A DNA stretch of 64,000 nt from Shimwellia blattae DSM 4481 = NBRC 105725 (GCF_000262305.1 NC_017910.1:3658001-3722000); one strand, 5' to 3'. Positions 45,876-55,499 are shown, counted from the first letter of the stretch. Numbers and translations are program-made. Notes: generated by a model not told the origin, from the letters alone.

Positions 45876-47013
45876 GTCACAACCCCTGGACTATTATCAA
45901 TTAGCACAAGACATTAAACGCTGGGGGGCCGAACTGGGTTTTCAGCAGGTGGGTATCACCGATACGGACCTGAGCGCCAGTGAGGCACAACTCCAGGCAT
46001 GGCTGGACAACCAGTACCACGGTGAAATGGCCTGGATGGCCCGCCACGGTATGTTACGTGCCCGCCCCCATGAATTACACCCCGGCACCCTGCGGGTGAT
46101 TACCGTGCGCATGAATTATCTGCCCGCAAAGGCCCGCTTTGCCGCCGTGCTCAAAGATCCCCATAAGGGCTATGTCAGCCGTTACGCCCTCGGGCGTGAT
46201 TATCACAAATTAATGCGTAACCGCTTAAAACAGCTCGGTGAACGCCTGCAGCAGCACTGCGTTGCGCTTAATTTTAGACCCTTTGTGGATTCTGCACCTG
46301 TTCTGGAGCGCCCGCTGGCCGCCAGAGCGGGCCTCGGCTGGACCGGGAAGCACTCGCTGATCCTCAACCAGGAGGCCGGCTCGTTCTTTTTCCTCGGGGA
46401 GTTGCTCGTGGATCTGCCGCTGCCGGTAGATACCCCGGCACAGGAGCAGTGCGGCAAATGCGTGGCCTGTATGACCATCTGCCCCACCGGGGCCATTGTG
46501 GCCCCCTATACCGTGGATGCCCGGCGCTGTATCTCCTACCTGACGATTGAGCTGGAAGGGGCCATCCCCGAGGAGTTCCGCCCGCTTATCGGCAACCGGA
46601 TCTACGGCTGTGATGACTGCCAGCTGATTTGCCCGTGGAACCGTTTTTCACAGCTGACAGACGAAGCCGACTTCGCCCCGCGCCAGCCCCTGCACGCCCC
46701 GCAGCTCACTGAGCTCTTCGCCTGGAGCGAAGCGCAGTTTCTGCACATCACGCAAGGATCTGCCATCCGCCGCATTGGCCACTTACGCTGGCTGCGCAAT
46801 ATTGCCGTGGCCATGGGAAATGCCCCCTGGGATGAGGCCATCTTTAACGCCCTGCAACAGCGCCTGGGTGAAGACCCCATGCTGGATGAGCATATCCACT
46901 GGGCCCTTGCCCGCCAGCGGGCCCACCGTGAAGCGCTCGGCACCGAAGTACAGCCCGCACAAAAGCAGCGCCTGGTACGGGTTGTTGAGAAGGGATTACC
47001 CCGGGATGCCTGA
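45874..47013 (+). CDS. queG: Epoxyqueuosine reductase QueG
   Basis: 379 residues, the E. coli length. A cobalamin-dependent iron-sulfur enzyme that makes queuosine from epoxyqueuosine in tRNA. Two [4Fe-4S] motifs are visible: CGKCVACMTICPTGAI and GCDDCQLICPWN. The start is an ATG that shares two bases with the nnr start on the other strand. Confidence 0.97.
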   Translation: MSQPLDYYQLAQDIKRWGAELGFQQVGITDTDLSASEAQLQAWLDNQYHGEMAWMARHGMLRARPHELHPGTLRVITVRMNYLPAKARFAAVLKDPHKGYVSRYALGRDYHKLMRNRLKQLGERLQQHCVALNFRPFVDSAPVLERPLAARAGLGWTGKHSLILNQEAGSFFFLGELLVDLPLPVDTPAQEQCGKCVACMTICPTGAIVAPYTVDARRCISYLTIELEGAIPEEFRPLIGNRIYGCDDCQLICPWNRFSQLTDEADFAPRQPLHAPQLTELFAWSEAQFLHITQGSAIRRIGHLRWLRNIAVAMGNAPWDEAIFNALQQRLGEDPMLDEHIHWALARQRAHREALGTEVQPAQKQRLVRVVEKGLPRDA

Positions 47014-47281
47014 GTGTGTTTCCGCTGTGCATAAAAATAAAAAAAGGTTGTGCATCAACGGACAAAAATACGTCAAGCGATCAGATTAACATTTTGAAAT
47101 GAAATATTAGTGATTAAATACAGTGGGTTAGATGAAAGGTGTAAACAGGCGTTAAGTTGTTTTACCCACTGTGCAAAATCGCAACCTGTGGATAAGTCTG
47201 TTTAAAAAAGTATTACAGCCACTGAAAATGCCGCCTGCGACAGCGTCGGGCAGTGTGGATAATTACTGGTGAGGAAAAATC
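47014..47281. other. datA: datA-like DnaA-titration locus
   Basis: An AT-rich gap between queG and the glycine tRNAs with five DnaA-box-like 9-mers, all in one orientation (plus-strand form TGTGNATAA). Three match fully: 47026-47034, 47187-47195 and 47254-47262. Two have one mismatch: 47049-47057 and 47170-47178. An IHF-like sequence TAACATTTTGAAA (47087-47099) lies between boxes 2 and 3. E. coli datA is at the same place, has five DnaA boxes and an IHF site, and promotes DnaA-ATP hydrolysis. No gene is seen here. Confidence 0.8.
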
Positions 47282-47357
<76 letters not shown>

Positions 47358-47441
47358 ATATTGTGTCTTTCTGGCTGCGTGCCAGAAATCCATTAACCGG
47401 AGGGTTCGTGTATCACTACACTTTACATTGTGAAGCAGATT

Positions 47442-47517
<76 letters not shown>

Positions 47518-47568
47518 ATATCTGCGTTCTGACAAAACAGCCTGCCAGAAAAAACAACACGTAAAATT

Positions 47569-47644
<76 letters not shown>

Positions 47645-47685
47645 TCTGCGTAATCAATGCATTTCTGCATCGGTACGGGAGGCGC

Positions 47686-47713
47686 ATTATACGAGAAAAC
47701 ATTCTCGCTGCAA
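47686..47713 (-). promoter_or_regulatory. Promoter of the glycine tRNA operon
   Basis: On the minus strand a perfect TATAAT (47691-47686) follows TTGCAG (47713-47708) after 16 bases. The GC-rich GCGCCTCCC right after the -10 is typical of stringently controlled stable-RNA promoters. Confidence 0.78.
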
Positions 47714-47815
47714 GCCCTGAAACGCAAATTTTATGATTTTTGTTTTAAGCGGCGAGTGTTTAACCAGATTGGCTACGCCGTAATCAAACCGGGTGCCTGC
47801 ACCCGGTATCAGGGA

Positions 47816-48361
47816 TTATAGCTTAATGAAATTTTCCCGGTAATAGGCCAGCTCCGCCACCGACTCACGAATATCGTCCAGCGCCTGGTGGGTGCCCTGC
47901 TTTTTAAAGCCAGCCAGAATTTCCGGCTTCCAGCGCCGCGCCAGCTCTTTCACGGTGCTGACATCCAGATAACGGTAGTGGAAGTAAGCCTCAAGCTCCG
48001 GCATATACTTAAACAGGAAGCGGCGATCCTGGCCTACACTGTTACCACAGATAGGCGATTTGCCTTCCGGCACCCACTGCTTCAGGAATTCCAGTGTCGC
48101 CAGCTCCGCCTCCCGTTCGCCCAGTGGGCTGGCCTTCACCCGCTCAACCAGCCCGCTGCCGGTGTGGGTGCGCACGTTCCAGTCATCCATGAGCGCCAGC
48201 TGCGCATCGCTCTGGTGTACGGCAATGACTGGCCCTTCCGCCAGAAGGTTAAGCTGCGCGTCGGTGACCAGGGTCGCGATCTCAATAATGCGATCGCGCT
48301 CGGGATCCAGACCGGTCATCTCCAGATCGATCCAAATCAGATTGTTTTCATTTTGACTCAT
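47816..48361 (-). CDS. orn: Oligoribonuclease
   Basis: 181 residues, the E. coli length. A DEDDh 3'-5' exonuclease that degrades RNA oligomers of 2-5 residues, including linear pGpG. Motifs: WIDLEMTGLD, and the C-terminal HQALDDIRES with the catalytic H and D. ATG at 48361; an in-frame codon at 48373 is not supported. Divergent from rsgA. Confidence 0.97.
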   Translation of the reverse strand: MSQNENNLIWIDLEMTGLDPERDRIIEIATLVTDAQLNLLAEGPVIAVHQSDAQLALMDDWNVRTHTGSGLVERVKASPLGEREAELATLEFLKQWVPEGKSPICGNSVGQDRRFLFKYMPELEAYFHYRYLDVSTVKELARRWKPEILAGFKKQGTHQALDDIRESVAELAYYRENFIKL

Positions 48362-48473
48362 GGTATTTTCCACCCTTTGCGCGACCTGCCCTCAGAGACG
48401 GCAGGTTAACTGATATAGAATAGCGTGTATCATAGAGGTTTTGCCCATCACGGGCGACCAGGAGCCAGTACGA

Positions 48474-49529
48474 TTGAGCAAAAATAAACTCTCCAGGGGG
48501 CAGCAGCGCCGGGTAAACGCGAACCACCAGCGCCGCCTCAGACAAACTGAGCAAACGGCAGATTATGACGATAATCTGTTCGGTGAACCCCGGGAGGGGA
48601 CCGTGATCAGCCGCTTTGGCATGCATGCAGATGTCGAAGCCGCCGATGGCGAAATCCACCGCTGCAACATTCGCCGCACCATAAAATCACTGGTGACCGG
48701 GGATCGGGTCGTCTGGCGCCCGGCAAAAGAGGCCGCCCAGGGGGTGACCATCAGCGGCATTGTTGAGGCGGTCCACCCGCGCAGCTCCGTGCTGACCCGG
48801 CCCGATTTTTACGACGGGGTAAAACCCATTGCCGCCAATATCAACCAGATAATCATCGTGTCGGCTATCCTGCCGGAACTGTCGCTGAATATGATAGACC
48901 GCTACCTGGTGGCCTGCGAAACCCTGGAAATCGAGCCGGTTATCGTCCTGAATAAGATTGATTTGCTTGATGACGACGGTATGGACTTCGTAAACGAGCA
49001 GATGGATATCTACCGCCATATTGGCTACCGGGTGCTGATGGTCTCAAGCCATCTTCAGGAGGGGCTGGCACCACTGGAGCAGGCGCTGACCGATCGCATC
49101 AGTATTTTTGCCGGCCAGTCCGGGGTGGGGAAATCGAGCCTGCTCAATGCCCTGCTGGGGTTAAGCGCTGAGCAGATCCTGACCAATGATGTCTCCAGCG
49201 TTTCCGGTCTCGGGCAGCACACCACCACGGCGGCCAGGCTCTACCACTTCCCCCACGGCGGCGATGTTATCGACTCCCCCGGGGTGCGGGAATTTGGCCT
49301 CTGGCATCTGGAGCCGGAACAAATCACCCAGGGATTTGTCGAATTCCATGACTATTTAGGCCATTGCAAATATCGCGATTGTCGTCACGATACCGATCCA
49401 GGCTGTGCCATTCGCGCAGCGGTTGAGGCGGGGGCCATTGCCGAAACCCGTTTCGAAAACTACCACCGCATCCTGGAAAGCATGGCGCAGATCAAAGTAC
49501 GTAAAGGATTTTCCGACGGTGGCGACTGA
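48474..49529 (+). CDS. rsgA: Small ribosomal subunit biogenesis GTPase RsgA
   Basis: 351 residues (E. coli 350). A circularly permuted GTPase that checks the 30S decoding centre. OB domain, then G4 NKIDLL, G1 GQSGVGKSSLLN, G3 DSPG, and a zinc site with C-x-H and Cys (CKYRDCRHDTDPGCAI). The start is a TTG at 48474 with GGAG nine bases before, giving SKNKLSRGQ as in E. coli; a longer frame to 48441 is unlikely. Confidence 0.96.
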   Translation: MSKNKLSRGQQRRVNANHQRRLRQTEQTADYDDNLFGEPREGTVISRFGMHADVEAADGEIHRCNIRRTIKSLVTGDRVVWRPAKEAAQGVTISGIVEAVHPRSSVLTRPDFYDGVKPIAANINQIIIVSAILPELSLNMIDRYLVACETLEIEPVIVLNKIDLLDDDGMDFVNEQMDIYRHIGYRVLMVSSHLQEGLAPLEQALTDRISIFAGQSGVGKSSLLNALLGLSAEQILTNDVSSVSGLGQHTTTAARLYHFPHGGDVIDSPGVREFGLWHLEPEQITQGFVEFHDYLGHCKYRDCRHDTDPGCAIRAAVEAGAIAETRFENYHRILESMAQIKVRKGFSDGGD

Positions 49530-49638
49530 CAATCCCGGCACAGCTCGTTAAAATCGCCCCCCTTTAACGGACCCTGATAATGATTATCAGGGCAGACAGG
49601 CCGCACAGCGGCCTGAAAAACAGAGCCCGGAGGCTGAC

Positions 49639-50604
49639 TTGCTAAACGACATTAAACTTTCGCTTCAATACATTCTGCCGAAGTTATGGCTCACTCGCCT
49701 GGCGGGCTGGGGAGCAAGGAAACGTGCCGGATGGCTGACCAAACTGGTTATCGACCTCTTTGTGAAGTATTACAAGGTCGATATGGACGAGGCCCAGCGC
49801 CCGGACACCGCCAGCTACCGCACATTTAATGACTTTTTTGTCCGCCCGCTGCGCGAAGACGCCCGCCCGGTCGATAACGACGCCAATACCCTGACCATGC
49901 CCGCCGACGGCGCAATCAGCCAGCTGGGCGCCATTGAGCAGGATCAGTTACTACAGGCCAAAGGCCACACCTACACCCTTGAGGCGCTGCTGGCCGGTAA
50001 CTACCAGATGGCGGAGCTGTTTCGTAACGGCACCTTCGCCACGACATATCTCTCCCCCCGCGACTACCACCGGGTCCATATGCCCTGTAACGGTATCCTG
50101 CGCGAAATGATTTATGTGCCAGGCGATCTGTTTTCGGTTAACCACCTGACGGCGCAAAACGTGCCAAATCTGTTCGCCCGTAACGAGCGGGTTATCTGCC
50201 GTTTTGACACGGAATTCGGCCCGATGGTGCAAATCCTGGTGGGTGCGACCATTGTCGGCAGCATTGAAACCGCCTGGGCGGGGACCATCAACCCACCCCG
50301 TGAAGGCGTGATTAAACGCTGGACCTACCCGGCCGGTGAAGACGAAGGGGCCATTGCGCTGCTCAAAGGCCAGGAAATGGGCCGCTTTAAGCTGGGCTCA
50401 ACGGTTATTAACCTGTTTGCCCCGGGGAAAGTGGTGCTTGATCCTGCGCTCCACAGCCTGTCTGTCACCCGGCTTGGCCAGCCCCTGGCAACCGGTACTC
50501 AGCCGGTAGCGGAGGCTGAAACCCGGCCAGTAGCGGAAACCGACGCACAGCCGCATGCTGATACCGCAGAGGATGCCCCCCAGGGCGATAAGCCCACGTC
50601 ATAA
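49639..50604 (+). CDS. psd: Phosphatidylserine decarboxylase proenzyme
   Basis: 321 residues (E. coli 322). Makes phosphatidylethanolamine at the inner membrane. The self-cleavage site LGST (FKLGSTVINLF near residue 252) supplies the pyruvoyl serine. The YLSPRDYHRVHMP motif and the active-site histidines are intact. Start TTG at 49639 with GGAGG five bases before. The C-terminal tail after about residue 285 is Glu/Thr/Ala-rich and poorly conserved. mscM follows 21 bases on. Confidence 0.97.
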   Translation: MLNDIKLSLQYILPKLWLTRLAGWGARKRAGWLTKLVIDLFVKYYKVDMDEAQRPDTASYRTFNDFFVRPLREDARPVDNDANTLTMPADGAISQLGAIEQDQLLQAKGHTYTLEALLAGNYQMAELFRNGTFATTYLSPRDYHRVHMPCNGILREMIYVPGDLFSVNHLTAQNVPNLFARNERVICRFDTEFGPMVQILVGATIVGSIETAWAGTINPPREGVIKRWTYPAGEDEGAIALLKGQEMGRFKLGSTVINLFAPGKVVLDPALHSLSVTRLGQPLATGTQPVAEAETRPVAETDAQPHADTAEDAPQGDKPTS

Positions 50605-50625
50605 TTCACAACTTAAGGAAGACTG

Positions 50626-53600
50626 ATGCGCCGCATTGTCACTTTTCTGATGGTATGGTGCCTCAGCCTGGGGGCGTTAGCCGCTAACGTCCCCGATGCA
50701 AGGCTGATTGCCCAGGAACTGGAGCAGGCGAAAGCCGCCAAAAACCAGCCAAACCAGGCTGAAGTCATTGAGACGCTGCAAAACGCCCTCAACGCCCTTG
50801 AAGAGCGCAAAACCTCACTGGAGCGTGCCCGGCAGTACCAGAGCGTGATTGATGATTTCCCCGCCCTTTCCCAGACCCTGCGCCAGCAGCTGGCCCGCCT
50901 GCCGGACGAAGAGACCCGCAAGGCCCCCGAGGGGCTGACCATCGACGCCCTGAACCAGGAGATCCTCCAGGTCAGCAGCCAGTTACTGGACAAAAGCCGC
51001 GCCGCCCAGCAAGAGCAGGAGCGCACCCGGGAGATTGCCGACTCACTGAGCACCCTGCCCCAGAAGCAAACCGAAACCCGCCGGCAGCTCAACGAGCTTG
51101 AGCGCCGTGCCGGGATCACCCCGTCGACCACCACACCGCTTTCCCAGGCGCAGATGTTTGCCCTGCAGGCCGATTCTGCCCGGCTTAAGGCGCTGGTCAG
51201 TGAGCAGGAGCTGGCGCAACTGTCCGCCAGTAACCGCCAGGAGCTGGCCCGGTTGCGGGCCGAGCTGGCCCAGAAACAGGCCGGGCAACTGGACAACTGG
51301 CTACAGGTATTGCGTAACCAGCTCAATACCCAGCGCCAGCAGGAGGCGGAATACGCCCTGGAGAGCACCGAACTACTGGCGGAAAACAGCGCCAACCTGC
51401 CCCCGTCTATCGTGGAGCAGTTTCGCAATAACCGCCAGCTGTCACAGGCGCTGAATCAGCAGGCCCAGCGCATGGCGCTGATCGCCTCCCAGCAGCGCCA
51501 GGCCGCAAGCCAGACCATGCAGGTGCGCCAGGCGCTGAACACCCTGCGCGAACAGTCCCAGTGGCTGGGGGTCTCTACGGTTCTGGGCGAGACACTGCGT
51601 GCCCAGGTGGCCCGCCTGCCGGATATGCCCAAACCCCAGCAACTGGATACTGAACTGGCCCAGATCCGCGTGCAGCGCCTGCATTATGAGGATCTGCTCA
51701 GCAAGCAGGAGCAACTGCGCCAGTTGCGCCAGCCAGACGGCAGCCCCCTTACCCGGGAGCAGCAGGAGATCCTGAACGCCCAGTTGCGCACCCAGCGCTC
51801 GCTGCTTAACTCCCTGCTCCAGGGGGGTGACTCGCTGATCCTTGAGCTGACCAAGCTCAAAGTGGCCAACAGCCAGCTGGAAGACGCCCTGAAAGAGGTC
51901 AACGAGGCAACCCACCGCTACCTGTTCTGGACGGCAGATGTCAGCCCTATCTCCTTTTCATGGCCCCTGTCGGTTATGCAGGATCTGCGCCGCCTGCTCT
52001 CGCTGGATACCTTCAGCCAGATAGGCAAAGCCAGCGTGATGATGCTGACCAGCAAAGAGACCCTGTTGCCGCTGTTCGGCGCGCTTATCCTGGTGGGCTT
52101 TAGCATCAGCTCGCGCCGCCACTTTAACGCCTTCCTGACCCGGGCCAGCGCCAGGGTGGGCAAGGTAACCCAGGACCGCTTCTCCCTGACCCTGCGCACC
52201 GTGTTCTGGTCGATCCTCGTGGCCCTGCCTTTACCGGTGCTGTGGGCCGCCCTGGGCCACGGTCTGGCCGCTGCCTGGCCCTGGCCGATAGCGGTGGCGA
52301 TTGGCGACGGTGTGCGCGCCTCGGTGCCGCTACTGTGGGGGGTGATGATCTGCGCCACCTTCGCCCGGCCAGACGGGCTGTTTGTGGTGCACTTCGGCTG
52401 GCCACGGGTCCAGGTTGCCCGGGCAATGCGCTATTACATTATGAGTATTGGGCTTATCGTGCCGCTGATTATGGCGCTGATTATGTTCGATAACCTTAAC
52501 GACCGGGAGTTCTCCGCCACCCTGGGGCGCATCTGTTTTATGCTTATCTGCGGCGCGCTGGCGGTAGTGACCCTGAGCCTGAAGCGGGCCGGGCTTCCCC
52601 TGTGGCAGGATAAGCAGGGCAATAGCGATAACCTGGTCAACCGCCTGCTGTGGTCACTGCTGATGTGCGCCCCGCTGGCGGCGCTGCTGGCCGCCGTGGT
52701 GGGGTATCTGGCCACCGCCCAGGCGCTACTGGCGCGGCTGGAGACCTCCGTTGCCATCTGGTTTGCCCTGCTGGTGGTCTACCATATCGTGCGCCGCTGG
52801 ATGTTTATTCAGCGCCGCCGCCTGGCCTTTGACCGCGCCAAACAGCGCCGGGCCGATATACTGGCCTCGCGCGCTAAAGGTGAAGAGGATCAGCCCCAGC
52901 ACCACAGTGTGGAGGGCAGTACCGAAGTGAGCGAGGAGCAGGAAGTGGATCTGGACGCCATCAGCGCCCAGTCTCTGCGCCTGGTGCGCTCCATTCTGAT
53001 GCTGATAGCGCTGGTCTCGGTCATTGTGTTGTGGTCCGAAATCCACTCCGCGTTCAGCTTCCTTGGCAATATCACCCTGTGGGATGTCACCTCGACCGTG
53101 CAGGGGGTGGAGAGCCTGGAGCCGATTACCCTGGGCTCGGTGCTGATAGCCATACTGGTGTTTATTATCTCTGCCCAGCTGGTGCGTAATCTTCCGGCCC
53201 TGCTGGAGCTGGCGCTGTTGCAGCACCTGTCGCTGACGCCGGGCACCGGTTATGCCATTACGACGCTCACGAAATACCTGATTATGCTGATTGGTGCCCT
53301 GGTGGGCTTTTCGATGATTGGTATTGAGTGGTCCAAACTGCAGTGGCTGGTGGCGGCGCTGACCGTGGGCCTGGGTTTTGGTTTACAGCAGATCTTTGCC
53401 AACTTTGTTTCCGGCCTGATCATTTTGTTTGAGAAGCCTATTCGCATCGGGGATACGGTGACCATTCGCGATCTGACCGGCAGCATCACCAAAATCAATA
53501 CCCGGGCTACCACCATCAGTGACTGGGACCGCAAAGAGATCATTGTGCCGAACCAGGCCTTTATTACCGAGCAGTTTATTAACTGGTCCCTGTCAGACTC

Positions 53601-53961
53601 CATCACCCGTGTGGTGCTGACCGTACCGGCGCCAACGGAGGCCAACAGTGAAGAGGTCACTCAGGTGTTGTTGCAGGCCGCCAGCCGCAGCGCCCTGGTG
53701 CTGGAAAACCCGGCACCGGAAGCCTATCTGGTGGATTTACAACACGGTATTCAGATCTTCGAGCTGCGTATCTACGCGGCAGAAATGGGCCACCGTATGC
53801 CCCTGCGCCACGAGATACATCAGCTGATTCTGGCAGGATTTCGCGAGCACGGTATCGAACTGCCGTTCCCGCCTTTCCAGATGCGCCTTGAAAGCCTGGG
53901 AGGCAAATCACGCAACGTCCGCTCCGCCGGGCGTAAGACCAACCCGCCGGGCAGCTTATAA
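50626..53961 (+). CDS. mscM: Miniconductance mechanosensitive channel MscM
   Basis: 1111 residues (E. coli 1107). A signal peptide ends near SLGALAA, followed by a long periplasmic coiled-coil domain rich in Gln/Arg/Glu (about 30-430). Several membrane segments (about 470-800), with a charged loop near 730-770, lead to the MscS pore and beta domain, GLGFGLQQIFANFVSGLIILF...IRIGDTVTI. Releases solutes on mild hypo-osmotic shock. Follows psd in one operon. Confidence 0.96.
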   Translation: MRRIVTFLMVWCLSLGALAANVPDARLIAQELEQAKAAKNQPNQAEVIETLQNALNALEERKTSLERARQYQSVIDDFPALSQTLRQQLARLPDEETRKAPEGLTIDALNQEILQVSSQLLDKSRAAQQEQERTREIADSLSTLPQKQTETRRQLNELERRAGITPSTTTPLSQAQMFALQADSARLKALVSEQELAQLSASNRQELARLRAELAQKQAGQLDNWLQVLRNQLNTQRQQEAEYALESTELLAENSANLPPSIVEQFRNNRQLSQALNQQAQRMALIASQQRQAASQTMQVRQALNTLREQSQWLGVSTVLGETLRAQVARLPDMPKPQQLDTELAQIRVQRLHYEDLLSKQEQLRQLRQPDGSPLTREQQEILNAQLRTQRSLLNSLLQGGDSLILELTKLKVANSQLEDALKEVNEATHRYLFWTADVSPISFSWPLSVMQDLRRLLSLDTFSQIGKASVMMLTSKETLLPLFGALILVGFSISSRRHFNAFLTRASARVGKVTQDRFSLTLRTVFWSILVALPLPVLWAALGHGLAAAWPWPIAVAIGDGVRASVPLLWGVMICATFARPDGLFVVHFGWPRVQVARAMRYYIMSIGLIVPLIMALIMFDNLNDREFSATLGRICFMLICGALAVVTLSLKRAGLPLWQDKQGNSDNLVNRLLWSLLMCAPLAALLAAVVGYLATAQALLARLETSVAIWFALLVVYHIVRRWMFIQRRRLAFDRAKQRRADILASRAKGEEDQPQHHSVEGSTEVSEEQEVDLDAISAQSLRLVRSILMLIALVSVIVLWSEIHSAFSFLGNITLWDVTSTVQGVESLEPITLGSVLIAILVFIISAQLVRNLPALLELALLQHLSLTPGTGYAITTLTKYLIMLIGALVGFSMIGIEWSKLQWLVAALTVGLGFGLQQIFANFVSGLIILFEKPIRIGDTVTIRDLTGSITKINTRATTISDWDRKEIIVPNQAFITEQFINWSLSDSITRVVLTVPAPTEANSEEVTQVLLQAASRSALVLENPAPEAYLVDLQHGIQIFELRIYAAEMGHRMPLRHEIHQLILAGFREHGIELPFPPFQMRLESLGGKSRNVRSAGRKTNPPGSL

Positions 53962-53977
53962 TGTTGTCTGGCCTCAG

Positions 53978-54093
53978 ATTCCCCGCCTGAATTATTCACC
54001 GTACAACGCAGCGCATCCCCGGGAGCTTACATCAGTAAGTGACCGGGGTAAGCGAGACAGCCAACACACCTGTAGCGGGAAGAATGACGGAGC
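53978..54093 (+). repeat. ERIC element, first copy (shortened left arm)
   Basis: Contains the ERIC core GGGAGCTTACATCAGTAAGT followed by ACCGGGGTAAGCGA, the sites of the ERIC primers. The left arm lacks the segment after ATTATTC that the second copy has, so it seems to carry a deletion of about 11-16 bases. Its 89-base core (54004-54092) is identical to 54127-54215. The left boundary is approximate. Confidence 0.85.
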
Positions 54094-54217
54094 ATCTCCT
54101 AAATTATTCCCGCTACAGGAAGGCGGCAACGCAGCGCATCCCCGGGAGCTTACATCAGTAAGTGACCGGGGTAAGCGAGACAGCCAACACACCTGTAGCG
54201 GGAAGAATGACGGAGAT
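54094..54217 (+). repeat. ERIC element, second copy (complete)
   Basis: A 124-bp imperfect palindrome with ends ATCTCC and GGAGAT and long inner arms TTCCCGCTACAGG / CCTGTAGCGGGAA. It follows copy 1 head to tail with no gap and ends two bases before the epmA stop. ERICs are non-autonomous repeats in enterobacterial intergenic regions, transcribed into stable stem-loops. Confidence 0.9.
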
Positions 54218-54218
54218 G

Positions 54219-55196
54219 TCAGGCACGATCCACAGTAAACGCTATCACCTCCGCCAGGCTCTCCGCCCCCAGCGCCAGCATCACCAGGCGGTCTACCCCC
54301 AGCGCTACGCCGGAGCAGTCGGGCATACCGGCTTTCAGGGCGTCCAGCAGGTTGGTGTCGATGGGCTGCTGCGGCAGGCCGCGGGCGGCACGCTTACGGT
54401 TATCCTGTTCGAAGCGCTGCTCCTGCTCCCGGGCGTCGGTCAGCTCGTGGAAGCCATTGGCCAGCTCGATACCTTTGAAGTAGACCTCGAAACGCTCGGC
54501 GACCCGGTGGTCTTCGGTGCTGATTTGCGCCAGAGAGGCCTGGGTGGCCGGGAAGTGATAAATAAAGACCGGGCGCTCTTTGCCGATGTGCGGCTCTACA
54601 CCCATGGCGAACAGCAGCTGCAGCAGGGTATCCCGGTCTTCTTCGGTATCGGCAATATTGCTCAGATCCAGTCTGGCGGCCACTTCACGCAACTGGGCTT
54701 TATCGGCAGACAGGGGGTCAATCTCCAGGTGCCGCTGGAACGCCTGCTGGTAGGAGAGCATCTCTGCGGCACCGGTTTCGAGGATCTGCTGTAACAGGTC
54801 GTCGACCTCATTCATCAGCCGGTACATGTCGTAGCACGGACGATACCACTCCAGCATGGTGAATTCCGGGTTGTGGATACGCCCCATCTCTTCATTGCGG
54901 AAACTACGGCACAGCTGATATACCGGGCCACACCCTGCCGCCAGCAGGCGCTTCATGTGGTATTCCGGGCTGGTCATCAGATAGAGATTCATTCCCCGGG
55001 AGTGACCGGGGCCAACGAAACGGGTTTCAAACGGGAACAAATGGACATCCGTTACCGTAGCCTGGCTCATACAAGGCGTTTCCACTTCCAGCACACCGCG
55101 ATCAGAGAAAAAACGGCGGATTTCCGTCATCACTGCAGCGCGCTTTAATAAATTGGCAATGGAAGCGCTCGGCTGCCAGAGGGCCGTATCGCTCAT
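54219..55196 (-). CDS. epmA: EF-P--(R)-beta-lysine ligase EpmA
   Basis: 325 residues, the E. coli length. A truncated lysyl-tRNA synthetase paralogue that adds (R)-beta-lysine to Lys34 of EF-P. Class II motifs: FRNEEMGRIHNPEFTMLEWY (motif 2) and GVALGVDRLVMLALG (motif 3). There is no anticodon domain. ATG at 55196 (MSDTALWQPSASI). The partners efp and epmB are about 5 kb away at 59.8-61.4 kb. Confidence 0.96.
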   Translation of the reverse strand: MSDTALWQPSASIANLLKRAAVMTEIRRFFSDRGVLEVETPCMSQATVTDVHLFPFETRFVGPGHSRGMNLYLMTSPEYHMKRLLAAGCGPVYQLCRSFRNEEMGRIHNPEFTMLEWYRPCYDMYRLMNEVDDLLQQILETGAAEMLSYQQAFQRHLEIDPLSADKAQLREVAARLDLSNIADTEEDRDTLLQLLFAMGVEPHIGKERPVFIYHFPATQASLAQISTEDHRVAERFEVYFKGIELANGFHELTDAREQEQRFEQDNRKRAARGLPQQPIDTNLLDALKAGMPDCSGVALGVDRLVMLALGAESLAEVIAFTVDRA

Positions 55197-55361
55197 AATG
55201 TCATCTCCTGATGGTAATAAGGCGTGGAAGTCTACTCGTATCAGCATAAAGAGACAAACTTCGTGCCGCGAATGACGAAAAAGTGCGCAGTCATAAAATT
55301 GTTTAAACTATAGTCAGAGCAGCAAGATTTGTGATTTCCCCCCAAAATCGTCACGAAAAAT

Positions 55362-55404
55362 AATCGAGCGCGTCAAATTTCCGCACTCTCAGCCCGGTTA
55401 TAAT
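55362..55404 (+). promoter_or_regulatory. frdA promoter with FNR-like site
   Basis: A perfect TATAAT at 55399-55404 is the -10 element. TCGAGCGCGTCAA (55364-55376) is centred about 41 bases before the implied start, the FNR class II position, and matches the corresponding E. coli frd segment closely. It deviates from the consensus TTGATNNNNATCAA, so the FNR call rests mostly on position and homology. Confidence 0.5.
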
Positions 55405-55437
55405 TCAGGCTTCCCACATAAGGAGTAGGGATTAACC

Positions 55438-55476
55438 TTTCGTAATGCCGCTGCTCTGGCACATTGCATTACGAAA
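55438..55476 (+). promoter_or_regulatory. Perfect hairpin in the frdA leader
   Basis: TTTCGTAATGC (55438-55448) and GCATTACGAAA (55466-55476) form an 11-bp stem with a 17-base loop, ending 12 bases before the frdA GGAGG. It may influence initiation or mRNA stability. Confidence 0.5.
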
Positions 55477-55499
55477 TCACAATAAACTGGAGGAATGTC

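Noticed and set aside
54004..54215. CRISPR-like repeat pair
   Set aside because: Only two copies, 89 bases long with ERIC hallmarks; the spacer is part of the second ERIC element.
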